From a virus, in the IMG/VR virus record IMGVR_UViG_3300000956_000044, positions 1-42,826 of that record: DNA of 42,826 nt, one strand, 5' to 3'. Each line of letters starts with the position of its first letter. Position 1 is the first letter of the stretch. Below, one piece after another: positions 24,463 to 31,467 of the stretch. Below the pieces are notes generated by a model, which saw only the letters and a program-made list of their open reading frames with translations, did no database searches and was not told where the DNA came from. Made by a program: the position numbers and the translations under genes.

Positions 24463-24740
24463 GTTCTCACCTTAGTCATCTTGCTACAGTGCTGGCACTT
24501 CGTTCTTTGCTTTGCTTCCAGGATAGATTCCTGTTTCTTCATGTTCTGAAGATTATTCCACCACTGACTTTGTTCAATGGACATTCTAGAAAGAACCCAA
24601 ATAGGATTTAGTTTCTCTCCGCACTTATCGCATTCCACAGAATTGTGGCGCTCATCGACGACGATGTTCCTGTGTTGGCAATGACGTGAATAGAATTCTC
24701 TCCTCGCCGTAGTCAGGCATATGATTTTCGGATCGCTCAT
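24459..24740 (-). CDS. small zinc-finger protein
   Basis: I chose ATG 24740, which follows GGGGGAG; a longer frame upstream would run deep into the neighbouring gene. The 93-residue product has CX6C (HCQHRNIVV then VECDKCGEKL) and a C-terminal CQHCSK, so one or two zinc sites are likely. Trp-rich QSQWWNNLQNM lies between. It probably binds nucleic acid or protein; the role is unknown. Confidence 0.65.
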   Translation of the reverse strand: MSDPKIICLTTARREFYSRHCQHRNIVVDERHNSVECDKCGEKLNPIWVLSRMSIEQSQWWNNLQNMKKQESILEAKQRTKCQHCSKMTKVRT

Positions 24741-24741
24741 A

Positions 24742-25173
24742 TCACTCCCCCTTCGTCTCGGTAGAGGTGGGTTTGGTGGAATCAAGATATAGCCTCGCAG
24801 TGTCGTATAACACTCGTGCGCATTCTTCATCGCTCGTGTACAGCTCTGACCGCATTTCGTAACGTGCCATAATCGTGGCAAGCTCCCGCCGCGCTTCGTT
24901 GCGTTGGCGTTCGAGGCGCTCCGCCACGGCCAGGTCTACCACATAATCCGGATCGGACACGCTGCCGATATTGTGCGAATGTGCCTTTGATTCAGGCGTC
25001 TCACTCGCAGCCGCAACTTTGGTGGGGTTGGTCATCGAAACTTGTTTACTCTCGGAGCCTTGTCTATCTGCTGCTTTCATTTGCACCGTATACTGATGTG
25101 GGCATGTCAACGTGTGGCGACCGTTCGTTGAACCGCAGTAGCTGCAACGTGTGGGGTTGGTTGGGTTGGTCAT
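24742..25173 (-). CDS. small protein with N-terminal zinc ribbon
   Basis: The 143-residue protein starts with RCSYCGSTNGRHTLTCPH, a CX2C...CX3H-type zinc knuckle, followed by a flexible Ser/Lys-rich linker and a helical C-terminal half (about 78-120) with AVAERLERQRNEARRELATIMARY. The opening MTNPT recurs at residue 47, an in-frame second ATG that could give a shorter form without the zinc ribbon. No family name is known to me. Confidence 0.62.
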   Translation of the reverse strand: MTNPTNPTRCSYCGSTNGRHTLTCPHQYTVQMKAADRQGSESKQVSMTNPTKVAAASETPESKAHSHNIGSVSDPDYVVDLAVAERLERQRNEARRELATIMARYEMRSELYTSDEECARVLYDTARLYLDSTKPTSTETKGE

Positions 25174-25175
25174 GG

Positions 25176-25412
25176 CTATACGACCTGATACCGCAGAGCA
25201 AAGAATACTTGTTGTCGGTGCGTCATGGGTTTTGGTATTTCTATGACCTTCATTTTTGGTTCCGGGTACGCTTGTTCGTTGTATTCATTTTTCTCGTACT
25301 CTTTCACTCGTAATTTGTACTCACACTCTGCGACCTTCTTTGATTCAAAGAATTGATATCCAATGCTTTCCGGATTCGCTTCATTGGGATAAGTAACAAG
25401 ATAGAATTTCAC
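25176..25412 (-). CDS. hypothetical small protein
   Basis: The real start is probably GTG 25412, overlapping the stop of the 40-aa membrane protein gene; a longer frame to 25502 would read through that neighbour. The 78-residue product begins MKFYLVTYPNEANPESIGYQFFESKKVAECEYKL and looks like a small alpha/beta fold. The function is unknown. Confidence 0.55.
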   Translation of the reverse strand: MKFYLVTYPNEANPESIGYQFFESKKVAECEYKLRVKEYEKNEYNEQAYPEPKMKVIEIPKPMTHRQQVFFALRYQVV

Positions 25413-25531
25413 ACATCCCCCTTTATCAATCCAAGAGCAACTACAGACAGCGCCCAACCAAGTAGCGGCGAAGCAGCCAAGGTAAGCAACCACCATGTCC
25501 ATTCACGGCGTAATTCGTCCGGGTCGATCAT
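25409..25531 (-). CDS. 40-aa single-pass membrane protein
   Basis: This short ORF from ATG 25531 reads MIDPDELRREWTWW then LLTLAASPLLGWALSVVALG, a single hydrophobic helix, and ends KGDV. Its start overlaps the stop of the upstream 47-aa gene and its stop overlaps the GTG downstream. The chain of overlaps at both ends argues that it is a real gene. Confidence 0.55.
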   Translation of the reverse strand: MIDPDELRREWTWWLLTLAASPLLGWALSVVALGLIKGDV

Positions 25532-25671
25532 GATTTTCTCCACGGGGCATACCAGCTATCCAATTTCCAGCAGCTAAGACAACGACGGTGCGTGTAGTCG
25601 TCATGCCACGAAGCGCAGTAACTGTGAGACCAGTTGTGGAATCCAATTTTGCAAAGGAGTCTGTGGATCAC
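25528..25671 (-). CDS. 47-aa Cys/His-rich small protein
   Basis: GTG 25671 overlaps the stop of the upstream gene. The protein MIHRLLCKIGFHNWSHSYC then RRCLSCWK contains a CX5H...CX2C pattern of a small zinc ribbon, with the recurrent phage/bacterial opening LLCKIGFHNW. The function is unknown, but the fold pattern and coupling make it a convincing gene. Confidence 0.6.
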   Translation of the reverse strand: MIHRLLCKIGFHNWSHSYCASWHDDYTHRRCLSCWKLDSWYAPWRKS

Positions 25672-26039
25672 GGCTCCCCCTTAGGTGGTGGTGGGAGCGG
25701 CGGAAGCTTGAACCTATACCACTGCTCTCCGTCTTTTGTGTATACGCCATCATCAGGCTGACGAATAAAATAGACACCGAGCTGCGGCGGATCGCACGGC
25801 ATCCACCCATCCCCAGCAGGCATAGCGGCACGGCTGGCCATCCATGCGTAAATTAGCTCCTTAGCGAATAACTCTAGGCCGTAGGATGGAACATCAATCT
25901 CAATTCCGTCTTTCCAACGCTCAAATATAAGAGCGCGGTAAGACTCGCGTTTAAGACCAGACGCGTGGAGCGCATCCATGATTTCGCTGTCGGTGAGGTT
26001 GATCGCCTCCAGCGCAGCCTGTTTCTCGGATTCGGTCAT
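25668..26039 (-). CDS. hypothetical protein (paralogue of 23995-24462) with Pro-rich tail
   Basis: The 123-residue protein shares the TDSEIMDAL / RWKDGIEIDVPSYGL / AWMASRA block with the product at 23995-24462. Its C-terminal part, DGWMPCDPPQLGVYFIRQPDDGVY, resembles the DUF551-like segments of phage accessory proteins, and it ends with a polyproline tail (KLPPLPPPPKGEP). It is coupled at both ends by 4-base overlaps. Confidence 0.65.
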   Translation of the reverse strand: MTESEKQAALEAINLTDSEIMDALHASGLKRESYRALIFERWKDGIEIDVPSYGLELFAKELIYAWMASRAAMPAGDGWMPCDPPQLGVYFIRQPDDGVYTKDGEQWYRFKLPPLPPPPKGEP

Positions 26040-26218
26040 TTATTAAGCCCTCGTTCAGCGGCGGCTAAAAGCTCACCAACGGACATAGAGAATCTTTGAT
26101 ACGGCCATATGCTTTGATCTAGCCCGCCGTGAATCTTTGCATGTTCTCTTGCCAGCTTAATTCGCTCCTCCAAAGAGCGCGGTTTATAGTCCTCTACTCG
26201 GTCGCTTACGTATTTCAT
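26036..26218 (-). CDS. hypothetical small protein
   Basis: A 60-residue helical, charged product (SLEERIKLAREHAKIHGG, SVGELLAAAERGLNK). ATG 26218 overlaps the stop of the upstream gene and GAGG lies just before. No domain is recognised. Confidence 0.58.
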   Translation of the reverse strand: MKYVSDRVEDYKPRSLEERIKLAREHAKIHGGLDQSIWPYQRFSMSVGELLAAAERGLNK

Positions 26219-26574
26219 CCTCCCTCCGCTTTATTCGTAGTGGGGGAGAGGGCTTCACGGGCAAGATCATATCCAAGGGGACCGTCTACAGATTCTTGCG
26301 CATACATCTCCAACGCATCCCGGTAACGGTCGCGCTCTTGCTGTAGATCGCTTTGCAGATCGTACATCTCAGCATCCATTTCCTTTATGGATGCAATTTC
26401 TCCCTTCAACTCCTCCACCTGCCTCACAAGCTCAGCGTTGGCTGATTGGAGGGCGTCGTATATGTCTTGCCTGACGTAAGACGTACACCAATGCTTATGT
26501 CCAACAAAGTCGTATTCATGCAGGTCGTAATACTTCGGCCCCTTATCACCAGTCTTATCGGGAGGGGTTGTCAT
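26215..26574 (-). CDS. coiled-coil hypothetical protein
   Basis: The 119-residue protein has an N-terminal His/aromatic-rich part (HEYDFVGHKHWCTSYV) and a long heptad-type helix from about residue 40 to 95 (LQSANAELVRQVEELKGEI). It is a typical accessory gene of leftward operons in temperate phages. Coupled at both ends. Confidence 0.6.
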   Translation of the reverse strand: MTTPPDKTGDKGPKYYDLHEYDFVGHKHWCTSYVRQDIYDALQSANAELVRQVEELKGEIASIKEMDAEMYDLQSDLQQERDRYRDALEMYAQESVDGPLGYDLAREALSPTTNKAEGG

Positions 26575-26780
26575 GGAATTTCCTTCACGTACTCGGCGGC
26601 TTTGCTTATGTCGCCAGCCACCTCCCAGCCAGAAGCCCTAACAGCGTTGTGCAACGCACGCCCAGTTATTGGCAGAGAAAGACGAACAGCCTCTGCATGA
26701 ATCAATGGAAGATTTTGCAGAAATTGCCTACGCGCCCGTACTATCTCAGGATCGTCGATGCCTTTGTCGTGTGTTTTCAC
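26571..26780 (-). CDS. hypothetical small protein
   Basis: The 69-residue helical protein is encoded from ATG 26780 and overlaps the next gene by 4 bases. It contains VRARRQFLQNLPLIHAEAVRL and NAVRASGWEVAGD. There is no recognisable domain. Confidence 0.55.
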   Translation of the reverse strand: MKTHDKGIDDPEIVRARRQFLQNLPLIHAEAVRLSLPITGRALHNAVRASGWEVAGDISKAAEYVKEIP

Positions 26781-26816
26781 TCCCGCCTCCTATCGCTTAT
26801 ATGGGGTGGTGGTTAG

Positions 26817-27020
26817 TCACCAGCAACGTTTTATTTCTTTGTAAAAAGGCTCGCCCGCGCCATCGCAGTACTCTAGGCAGTGCATAACGCGCACAACCTC
26901 CGACGGCTCAAGTCCAAGAGCCTTTAGAGCCTTAACCGTCCTCTTGGCGGACGTATTAGTTGACTTGAAACTTCTAGCATCAACAATGATGTCAATTACA
27001 AATTCAGCTTTAGTTGTCAT
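26817..27020 (-). CDS. hypothetical small protein
   Basis: A 67-residue product with GAGGTGAGAT before its ATG. It starts MTTKAEFVIDIIVDARSF and contains TVKALKALGLEPSEVVRVMHCLEYCDGAG. The beta-helix-helix pattern is common, the function unknown. A 131-base gap upstream (27021-27151) holds only short inverted repeats, the clearest being CTTGCC/GGCAAG near 27133. Confidence 0.55.
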   Translation of the reverse strand: MTTKAEFVIDIIVDARSFKSTNTSAKRTVKALKALGLEPSEVVRVMHCLEYCDGAGEPFYKEIKRCW

Positions 27021-27151
27021 ATCTCACCTCATCACCTAAGTTAAGAATTCAGCTACACGCGCCAAGCGACTTGCAGCATGGTTAACTTCATTAACGTCGC
27101 ACACGAAATGCTGCTGGCGCGCTGCCGAACTTGCCTTTACGGGCAAGACGT

Positions 27152-27958
27152 TTAATTCAGCTTCAAGAACGGTACGGAATTCCCCATCATGTACTGAGGC
27201 ATTTTCCCGTCCCATTTCTGTACGGCTTCGTACTCCACAAGTTTTGGATTGCTGGCAAGCGCATTAGCACGGATACGCATTGATTCCGCCTGCGCCTGTG
27301 CGCTGATAACCTGCTGCTTTGCCTGCTCCTGAACCTGCTTTGTGCGGTTCTGTTCTTCGATGGCTTTCTGAATCGCCACCACCTTATCTTCAACCGACTT
27401 CTCGTAGTTCTTGTGGTACTGGATGTTCACCATCTCGAACCGCTCGATGATGATGTTTTGCGGCTTCATAGAATCGGCAATAGCTTTTTGAATCTCGACG
27501 GTCGCCTTGTTTCTGTGGGCGATAAGGTCAACCGCTTCGTATGTTCCGACGACTTGCTTTAGAACGCCCTCAACAGCCTGCGGGCCTAAACGAACCCACC
27601 AATCACGACCAACGTTCTTGAACATGGTGTGAGCCTGGGACGGGTCTATCTTGTAATTGACCACGAACTTGATGTCGGCCTGCTGTACGTCTCGCGTGTA
27701 TGTATTCGAGTTTCCTTCATACCTCTGAACCCGAACATCCATTTCGATGATGGACGACGTGAACGGGTTGTAGAAGTACAGGCCCTCCGGCATGGACCCC
27801 ATTTTCTCGTCTACTTCGCCGAAGGTTGTTTTAACTCCACGGTGACCGGTGTCGATCTGCTCGCACCCCTTCACGAAAGCGCCGATAAAGAACAGCCCAA
27901 TTACCGCCGCAGCGATCAGCTTCACTAAGGGCCAAACCGAATCATCTGAATTAACCAT
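27152..27958 (-). CDS. SPFH/prohibitin-like membrane protein
   Basis: I chose ATG 27958, preceded by AGAGGAAG. The 268-residue protein has an N-terminal membrane anchor (VKLIAAAVIGLFFIGAFVKGC), then the SPFH (band 7) domain starting GHRGVKTTFGEV with FYNPFTSSIIEMDVRVQRYEG and IKFVVNYKIDPSQA, and a C-terminal coiled coil (about 170-240; QNRTKQVQEQAKQQVISAQ). Relatives such as prohibitin, HflK/HflC and stomatin form membrane rings that regulate FtsH-type proteases. In lambda, HflKC/FtsH controls CII stability, so a phage SPFH protein could influence lysis/lysogeny or defence (inference). It is coupled to a 36-aa membrane protein. Confidence 0.88.
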   Translation of the reverse strand: MVNSDDSVWPLVKLIAAAVIGLFFIGAFVKGCEQIDTGHRGVKTTFGEVDEKMGSMPEGLYFYNPFTSSIIEMDVRVQRYEGNSNTYTRDVQQADIKFVVNYKIDPSQAHTMFKNVGRDWWVRLGPQAVEGVLKQVVGTYEAVDLIAHRNKATVEIQKAIADSMKPQNIIIERFEMVNIQYHKNYEKSVEDKVVAIQKAIEEQNRTKQVQEQAKQQVISAQAQAESMRIRANALASNPKLVEYEAVQKWDGKMPQYMMGNSVPFLKLN

Positions 27959-28061
27959 TGTTCTTCCTCTTGTTGAAATGTTTAAAGCCAGCGGCCACAA
28001 CACCGACAACCACTACGGCCAAAAGAACGAAAATAAACCCCACTGATGCACACGCGAGCAT
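27951..28061 (-). CDS. 36-aa single-pass membrane microprotein
   Basis: ATG 28061 follows CAGGAGAGTGAA. The product is a single hydrophobic helix (FIFVLLAVVVVGVVAAGF) with a basic tail KHFNKRKNNG, and its stop overlaps the ATG of the SPFH gene. A good ribosome-binding site and coupling support it. It may be a partner of the SPFH protein. Confidence 0.68.
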   Translation of the reverse strand: MLACASVGFIFVLLAVVVVGVVAAGFKHFNKRKNNG

Positions 28062-28160
28062 TTCACTCTCCTGTTGTTAAATAGGTCGGCCCCCTAAAAT
28101 AACCCTGTGCCCATACCGTCCTGAATTCGGTATCGCTCTCGCGGGGGCGGGGACCGATGA

Positions 28161-28943
28161 TCATTCAGCCATCAATTCCTTCATGGCCCTGCGTTGTTGG
28201 GAGTTGAACATTCTCCACAGGATTACTTTCTGATCCGAGTCGAATTCGTCCCAAATCTGTTTAAGCCCTGGCGCGTCATTTTTCTCCAAGCAGGAAAGCG
28301 TTTGCTCATGGACTTGGTTTTGAACCTCAGCCGGTATCTTGATCGTCGGCGCGGCGGTAGGAACTTCAACGGCTTCCGTCGCCTGCGCCATTTCGTCGTT
28401 CGTGTAGAGTCCAGAAAGCTCCTGCGGGAAAGCCTTACGCAAGGCTAATGCTTCGGCTACCTTGGCTAGCATTACGTCCGGCATCTTGGCCCACATAGCA
28501 GCAGGGGTGCCGTCTTTCTTCCTCTGTGCGTAGGACTCGTATCGAGCCACGGCGTAGAGAGGTTCTTTGAAATCCTCTCTCAGAACGCCTACACGGGCCG
28601 CTACGGGAGGCGTCTTTTTAAGCCACGCCTCCACCCATACACCGTCCTCGTCGCACCACCACGGGCCTAATTGGCCGGTATACTTACCAGACCTTTCAGC
28701 AACAAGTCTGAACCCGTCAATGGAGACCTGCGTAGACATGATTTCCCGCTGCTGCTGGCTGTCCCAACGCTTGATGGCGTAAATCTGCCTTGCAAATGGA
28801 TCAAGCCCGGTTCGCTTGCACTGATGCAGGAACAGGGTCAGTTCGTCGTCTGTAGCGCCCTTGGCAATGGTTCTCTTAACCAAATCGACCTGTTCAGGCG
28901 ACCACACTAGTTCCGCATGCTTAACCGTTGATAAGTCGTTCAT
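28161..28943 (-). CDS. bet: single-strand annealing recombinase, Bet/RecT-like
   Basis: The 260-residue protein matches phage recombination protein Bet: TDDELTLFLHQCKRTGLDPFA (31-51) followed by RQIYAIKRW, STQVSIDGFRLVAERSGKYTGQ (70-91), and the conserved AMWAKMPDVMLAKVAEALALRKAFP. It anneals complementary single strands during phage recombination. No RecE/Exo/YqaJ-type exonuclease or Gam-like gene is visible next to it. It overlaps its upstream neighbour by 4 bases; a 99-base gap with a hairpin (ATACCG/CGGTAT near 28114-28134) lies before the next gene. Confidence 0.92.
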   Translation of the reverse strand: MNDLSTVKHAELVWSPEQVDLVKRTIAKGATDDELTLFLHQCKRTGLDPFARQIYAIKRWDSQQQREIMSTQVSIDGFRLVAERSGKYTGQLGPWWCDEDGVWVEAWLKKTPPVAARVGVLREDFKEPLYAVARYESYAQRKKDGTPAAMWAKMPDVMLAKVAEALALRKAFPQELSGLYTNDEMAQATEAVEVPTAAPTIKIPAEVQNQVHEQTLSCLEKNDAPGLKQIWDEFDSDQKVILWRMFNSQQRRAMKELMAE

Positions 28944-29182
28944 TTCAACTCCTTCGTAAACCTCAATACGGTTGTCTTTATCGCTTTATCAGCAGCCTCT
29001 AGCGCTTCTTCCGCGCTCATGTCTGAATCGAGCGCGTTACGTGCTGCACCGATTGCGTGGGCTACCAGTGGGTAGGGTTTGTCCATGTACTTATCCATGA
29101 CCGCTTGGACGATTAAAGATTCTCTAACCATCTTCTGGCGTTCGATGCTTGGAAAAGGAAACGCGTAGAGTTTGGCATTCAT
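28940..29182 (-). CDS. helical hypothetical protein next to bet
   Basis: An 80-residue helical protein (VQAVMDKYMDKPYPLVAHAIGAARN; SAEEALEAADKAIK). It is coupled upstream of bet and downstream of the DUF7352-like gene. It could assist recombination, but there is no direct evidence. Confidence 0.58.
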   Translation of the reverse strand: MNAKLYAFPFPSIERQKMVRESLIVQAVMDKYMDKPYPLVAHAIGAARNALDSDMSAEEALEAADKAIKTTVLRFTKELK

Positions 29183-29454
29183 GTTCCTGTCCTCTCGTAG
29201 ACGTGAAAGACAAGCGCTCCGTTATCCAAAAGGACAGTTCCTATGAACTTCCTTTCAATGCCCATATCGACATGGATAGGGTGGCCGGTTCCGAATACCT
29301 CGAACACGCGCTCCTCCACTTTCTCTTTGTCGTCCACTTCCGCCCAAATACAGATATCGTCTCTTTGTGAATTGACGGACAGAACAACCGATCCTTTTGG
29401 CATGTACTGACGCGTCCTTCCGGCGTCGAGTGTGAATTTCCAGATTGTTTTCAT
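29179..29454 (-). CDS. DUF7352-like small protein
   Basis: The 91-residue product begins MKTIWKFTLDAG, continues MPKGSVVLSVNSQRDDICIWAEVD and FGTGHPIH, and ends IGTVLLDNGALVFHVYE. This is the common small phage protein now listed as DUF7352, of unknown role. I prefer ATG 29454, which overlaps the upstream stop (ATGA); ATG 29460 two codons earlier is equally close to the GAGAGGTG site. Confidence 0.72.
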   Translation of the reverse strand: MKTIWKFTLDAGRTRQYMPKGSVVLSVNSQRDDICIWAEVDDKEKVEERVFEVFGTGHPIHVDMGIERKFIGTVLLDNGALVFHVYERTGT

Positions 29455-29615
29455 ATCCATTTCACCTCTCGCTCGACTTTCTTGATCCGTGGAATACACA
29501 CGCGGTCGAAGGTCTGATGAGTGCAGTTCTGCCTAACGACCTTGGGTTCTTGATACTTGATACCAGGGTCTACAGGAGCTGCGATGATGAGAATCGACAG
29601 CATTAGAGCTTTCAT
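29451..29615 (-). CDS. 54-aa exported Cys-containing protein
   Basis: The ORF from ATG 29615 encodes MKALMLSILIIAAPVDPG, a short signal-peptide-like start, and a mature part with two Cys (RQNCTHQTFDRVCIPR) and a basic end. The two Cys could form a disulfide in the periplasm. Start and stop overlap both neighbours. This is one of several exported small proteins in the leftward operon. Confidence 0.58.
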   Translation of the reverse strand: MKALMLSILIIAAPVDPGIKYQEPKVVRQNCTHQTFDRVCIPRIKKVEREVKWI

Positions 29616-29794
29616 GCCGCCACCTTCTGTCTCGTCAATTCATATTTCCCTATCAGGTCGTCAATCTCCTGCCTGATACGATTACCTTCCAGGCAGTAGG
29701 CTCCGATACGTCTTACGCAGTAACATTCCCGGCAGGAGTCAACGTGCATTTCTAACTCGATGTTCAGAAACTCAAGTCTGGTTGGCGTTTTCAT
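29612..29794 (-). CDS. small CX2C protein
   Basis: A 60-residue protein with Cys at DSCRECYCVRR and AYCLEGNRI, suggesting a small zinc site, flanked by helices. Overlaps of 4 bases on both sides. The function is unknown. Confidence 0.58.
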   Translation of the reverse strand: MKTPTRLEFLNIELEMHVDSCRECYCVRRIGAYCLEGNRIRQEIDDLIGKYELTRQKVAA

Positions 29795-30168
29795 ACCGTC
29801 ACCTCGAAGAGCATGCGTTCGATTATGCGGTCGCAGGCCTTGGCGCGGTCATCAAGAGAACCGTAGTCAATTCCACCAAACAAGTTTTTTGCCTCTTGTT
29901 TCGATATCCCCAACGTTGATAAGACCTGATCAGGATCACCAACGAAGATCATTCTTCCGAAAGCGGACCAATTGTCGTTGTGCACCAGGGACAAACCCAT
30001 CTCGGTGAATGTTTCAGACCAACCGAGCAAGCATGATGGTGATCCACAAGAATGTATTACTTTTTGAAGATTTACTTTTCCTTCCTTCTCGCGCTCCTTA
30101 ACAAACGGAATAACCACGTCTCTCAGGAACATGATTTTAGGAATATACGGATTCGTCGCTCTTAACAT
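29791..30168 (-). CDS. hypothetical protein
   Basis: The 125-residue protein has no membrane segment. It contains HSCGSPSCLLGW (about 39-50), a motif resembling the SPxCxxG(W/H) stretch of small phage proteins, and a helical C-terminus (DDRAKACDRIIERML). ATG 30168 is three bases from the previous gene; internal ATGs exist. The function is unknown. Confidence 0.6.
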   Translation of the reverse strand: MLRATNPYIPKIMFLRDVVIPFVKEREKEGKVNLQKVIHSCGSPSCLLGWSETFTEMGLSLVHNDNWSAFGRMIFVGDPDQVLSTLGISKQEAKNLFGGIDYGSLDDRAKACDRIIERMLFEVTV

Positions 30169-30171
30169 GGT

Positions 30172-30411
30172 CTACCCCTGTTTGCTTATGTACGATTCTT
30201 CCCATTCACTTCTTCTTTCGTATGCGTCGTCTTCTCTCGTGCCTCGGTCGCGCTTCGATTCCGCCATAGGCTCTAGTTCGTCAAGAAGTAACTTCATAAC
30301 AAGGATCGCGTCTCTATCGTCTAAAGCCTTCGATAGCTCGATCTTGTTAACGTCTCCCAATGCTTCATGGAAGGCGTCTTCGTGACGGTCTAGGAGCTTT
30401 TGGAGGTTCAC
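30172..30411 (-). CDS. helical hypothetical protein
   Basis: A 79-residue highly charged helical protein from GTG 30411, overlapping the upstream stop as GTGA. It contains LLDRHEDAFHEALGD, LLLDELEPMAESKRDRG and an Arg/Glu-rich end. No domain is recognised. Confidence 0.58.
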   Translation of the reverse strand: MNLQKLLDRHEDAFHEALGDVNKIELSKALDDRDAILVMKLLLDELEPMAESKRDRGTREDDAYERRSEWEESYISKQG

Positions 30412-30587
30412 GCGGCTCCCTCCGAGCGCGAGGCCGCTACCTGAAAGCGCTTCCGGTAAGCCTGTGCGCGAATGTCAAAGCGCAATAAGTCCGCCTGTTC
30501 CGGCGTCAGCTCTTTGTTCTCTAGCGCCTTGTCTACATCCTCTAGCGTCATAGTGGTTTCGGTAATCGCATGGCCTGGTGTGCTCAT
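30408..30587 (-). CDS. small helical protein
   Basis: I chose ATG 30587, after GGGAGGTAAATGAT; longer frames would overlap the lipoprotein gene. The 59-residue product reads MSTPGHAITETTMTLEDVDKA followed by a helix with basic end. The function is unknown. Confidence 0.6.
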   Translation of the reverse strand: MSTPGHAITETTMTLEDVDKALENKELTPEQADLLRFDIRAQAYRKRFQVAASRSEGAA

Positions 30588-30588
30588 A

Positions 30589-30801
30589 TCATTTACCTCC
30601 CGCGAAGGTCTGTTCCTCAAGTTTGTCGATACGCTTACGAAGATGGATGTTGTTCGCCCGCAACATCGTGTTTTGCGCCTGTAGTTCGTCACGTTCCGAC
30701 GAAACCCGTTCAAACTCCGCTTTTAACTTATGGTCTTGATCGGCCTTGGTCTCGAAGCAGCCGGAAAGTAAAGCTAGGACGGCAAGCAGCAAGAGTTTCA
30801 T
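30589..30801 (-). CDS. early lipoprotein with coiled coil
   Basis: The 70-residue protein has a lipoprotein signal (MKLLLLAVLALLSGC; Cys at 15) with Phe at +2, so outer-membrane sorting is expected, and a long heptad helix (FERVSSERDELQAQNTMLR). As an early, possibly lysogen-expressed lipoprotein, it could act in superinfection exclusion, as small phage lipoproteins such as T5 Llp do (inference), or be a spanin-like relic. GGAG precedes the ATG at 30801, overlapping the upstream gene by 4 bases. Confidence 0.75.
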   Translation of the reverse strand: MKLLLLAVLALLSGCFETKADQDHKLKAEFERVSSERDELQAQNTMLRANNIHLRKRIDKLEEQTFAGGK

Positions 30802-31376
30802 GACGGCTCCTTGGTTGCGTTCTCGATGGCTGCGCCAATGGATTTCACGGCCTGCTCAAATCCAAACATTACGCTCGTTGACGCTTTAACTTCCGTCCTG
30901 ATGTGCTGTAGCCACATAAGCTCTTTCTTTAGTTCTTTTAACAACTCATCCCGCTGCGCCTTGAGTGTGTCGCGCTCGTCCTTGCGTTTCTGCAAGAGCT
31001 TGTCGATGCCCCCGTTTGACAAAGTACCCTCAAGCCAATCAAGTGGCATGCCCGCGCACGCATTCACGCAAGCTACGATGCGGCGTCCATTCGCGTTTCT
31101 TTCCCCCACGCTTCCAGCAAAAAGGCTGTGTGGTCCAAGTCTCGCTATCGGCGCATCGTAGGTGTCATGGACAAGTCCGTCCTCGCTTACCATCCACGGC
31201 TCTTTGGTGTGCTTCGTGGTCTCACTCACCGGCAATGGCTCCAATACGTCGTGGACATATGTATGTGTTGGCTGTTTCATGTCCGTCTCCTGTAGCTCAG
31301 CAATCAGTTCTTCCCGCACATCGCGGATATCGCGTGCCTGCTTCTCGATGGCTTGGGTTTCTTGTTTGGTGTTCAT
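30798..31376 (-). CDS. first gene of leftward operon, helical hypothetical protein
   Basis: The 192-residue protein from ATG 31376 lies immediately after the leftward promoter: the -10 ends 6 bases before this ATG, so the transcript would begin at or within a few bases of the start codon (leaderless). An internal ATG at 31280 preceded by AGGAGACGGAC could give a 160-residue form. The middle segment HTKEPWMVSEDGLV and RRIVACVNACAGMPLDWLE is a domain shared by many phage early proteins of unknown role; the C-terminal third is coiled coil. Confidence 0.65.
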   Translation of the reverse strand: MNTKQETQAIEKQARDIRDVREELIAELQETDMKQPTHTYVHDVLEPLPVSETTKHTKEPWMVSEDGLVHDTYDAPIARLGPHSLFAGSVGERNANGRRIVACVNACAGMPLDWLEGTLSNGGIDKLLQKRKDERDTLKAQRDELLKELKKELMWLQHIRTEVKASTSVMFGFEQAVKSIGAAIENATKEPS

Positions 31377-31382
31377 GGGACA

Positions 31383-31410
31383 AGTATACAAGAGTTACTT
31401 GTACTGTCAA
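31383..31410 (-). promoter_or_regulatory. leftward early promoter (PL-like)
   Basis: On the minus strand TTGACA (31410-31405), a 16-base spacer and TATACT (31388-31383) make a near-consensus sigma-70 promoter. The spacer contains the operator palindrome ACAAG-N5-CTTGT. The ATG at 31376 lies where transcription should begin, so the first mRNA is probably leaderless. It should drive the whole leftward operon to int. Confidence 0.88.
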
Positions 31411-31443
31411 CAAGAAAAACTGGTATGTACAAGAAAAATAAAA
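31388..31443. promoter_or_regulatory. left operator cluster (three sites)
   Basis: Three sites match the half-sites ACAAG and CTTGT with a 5-base gap: a perfect one at 31388-31402 (ACAAG AGTTA CTTGT), one with a single mismatch at 31410-31424 (ACAAG AAAAA CTGGT), and a half-site at 31429-31443 (ACAAG AAAAA TAAAA). Centres are 22 and 19 bases apart. The first blocks PL by occupying its spacer and the edge of the -10. The third shares TACAAGAAAAATAAA with the right cluster. Confidence 0.78.
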
Positions 31444-31467
31444 GGTCAGTAACTACAAGGAGTTACG

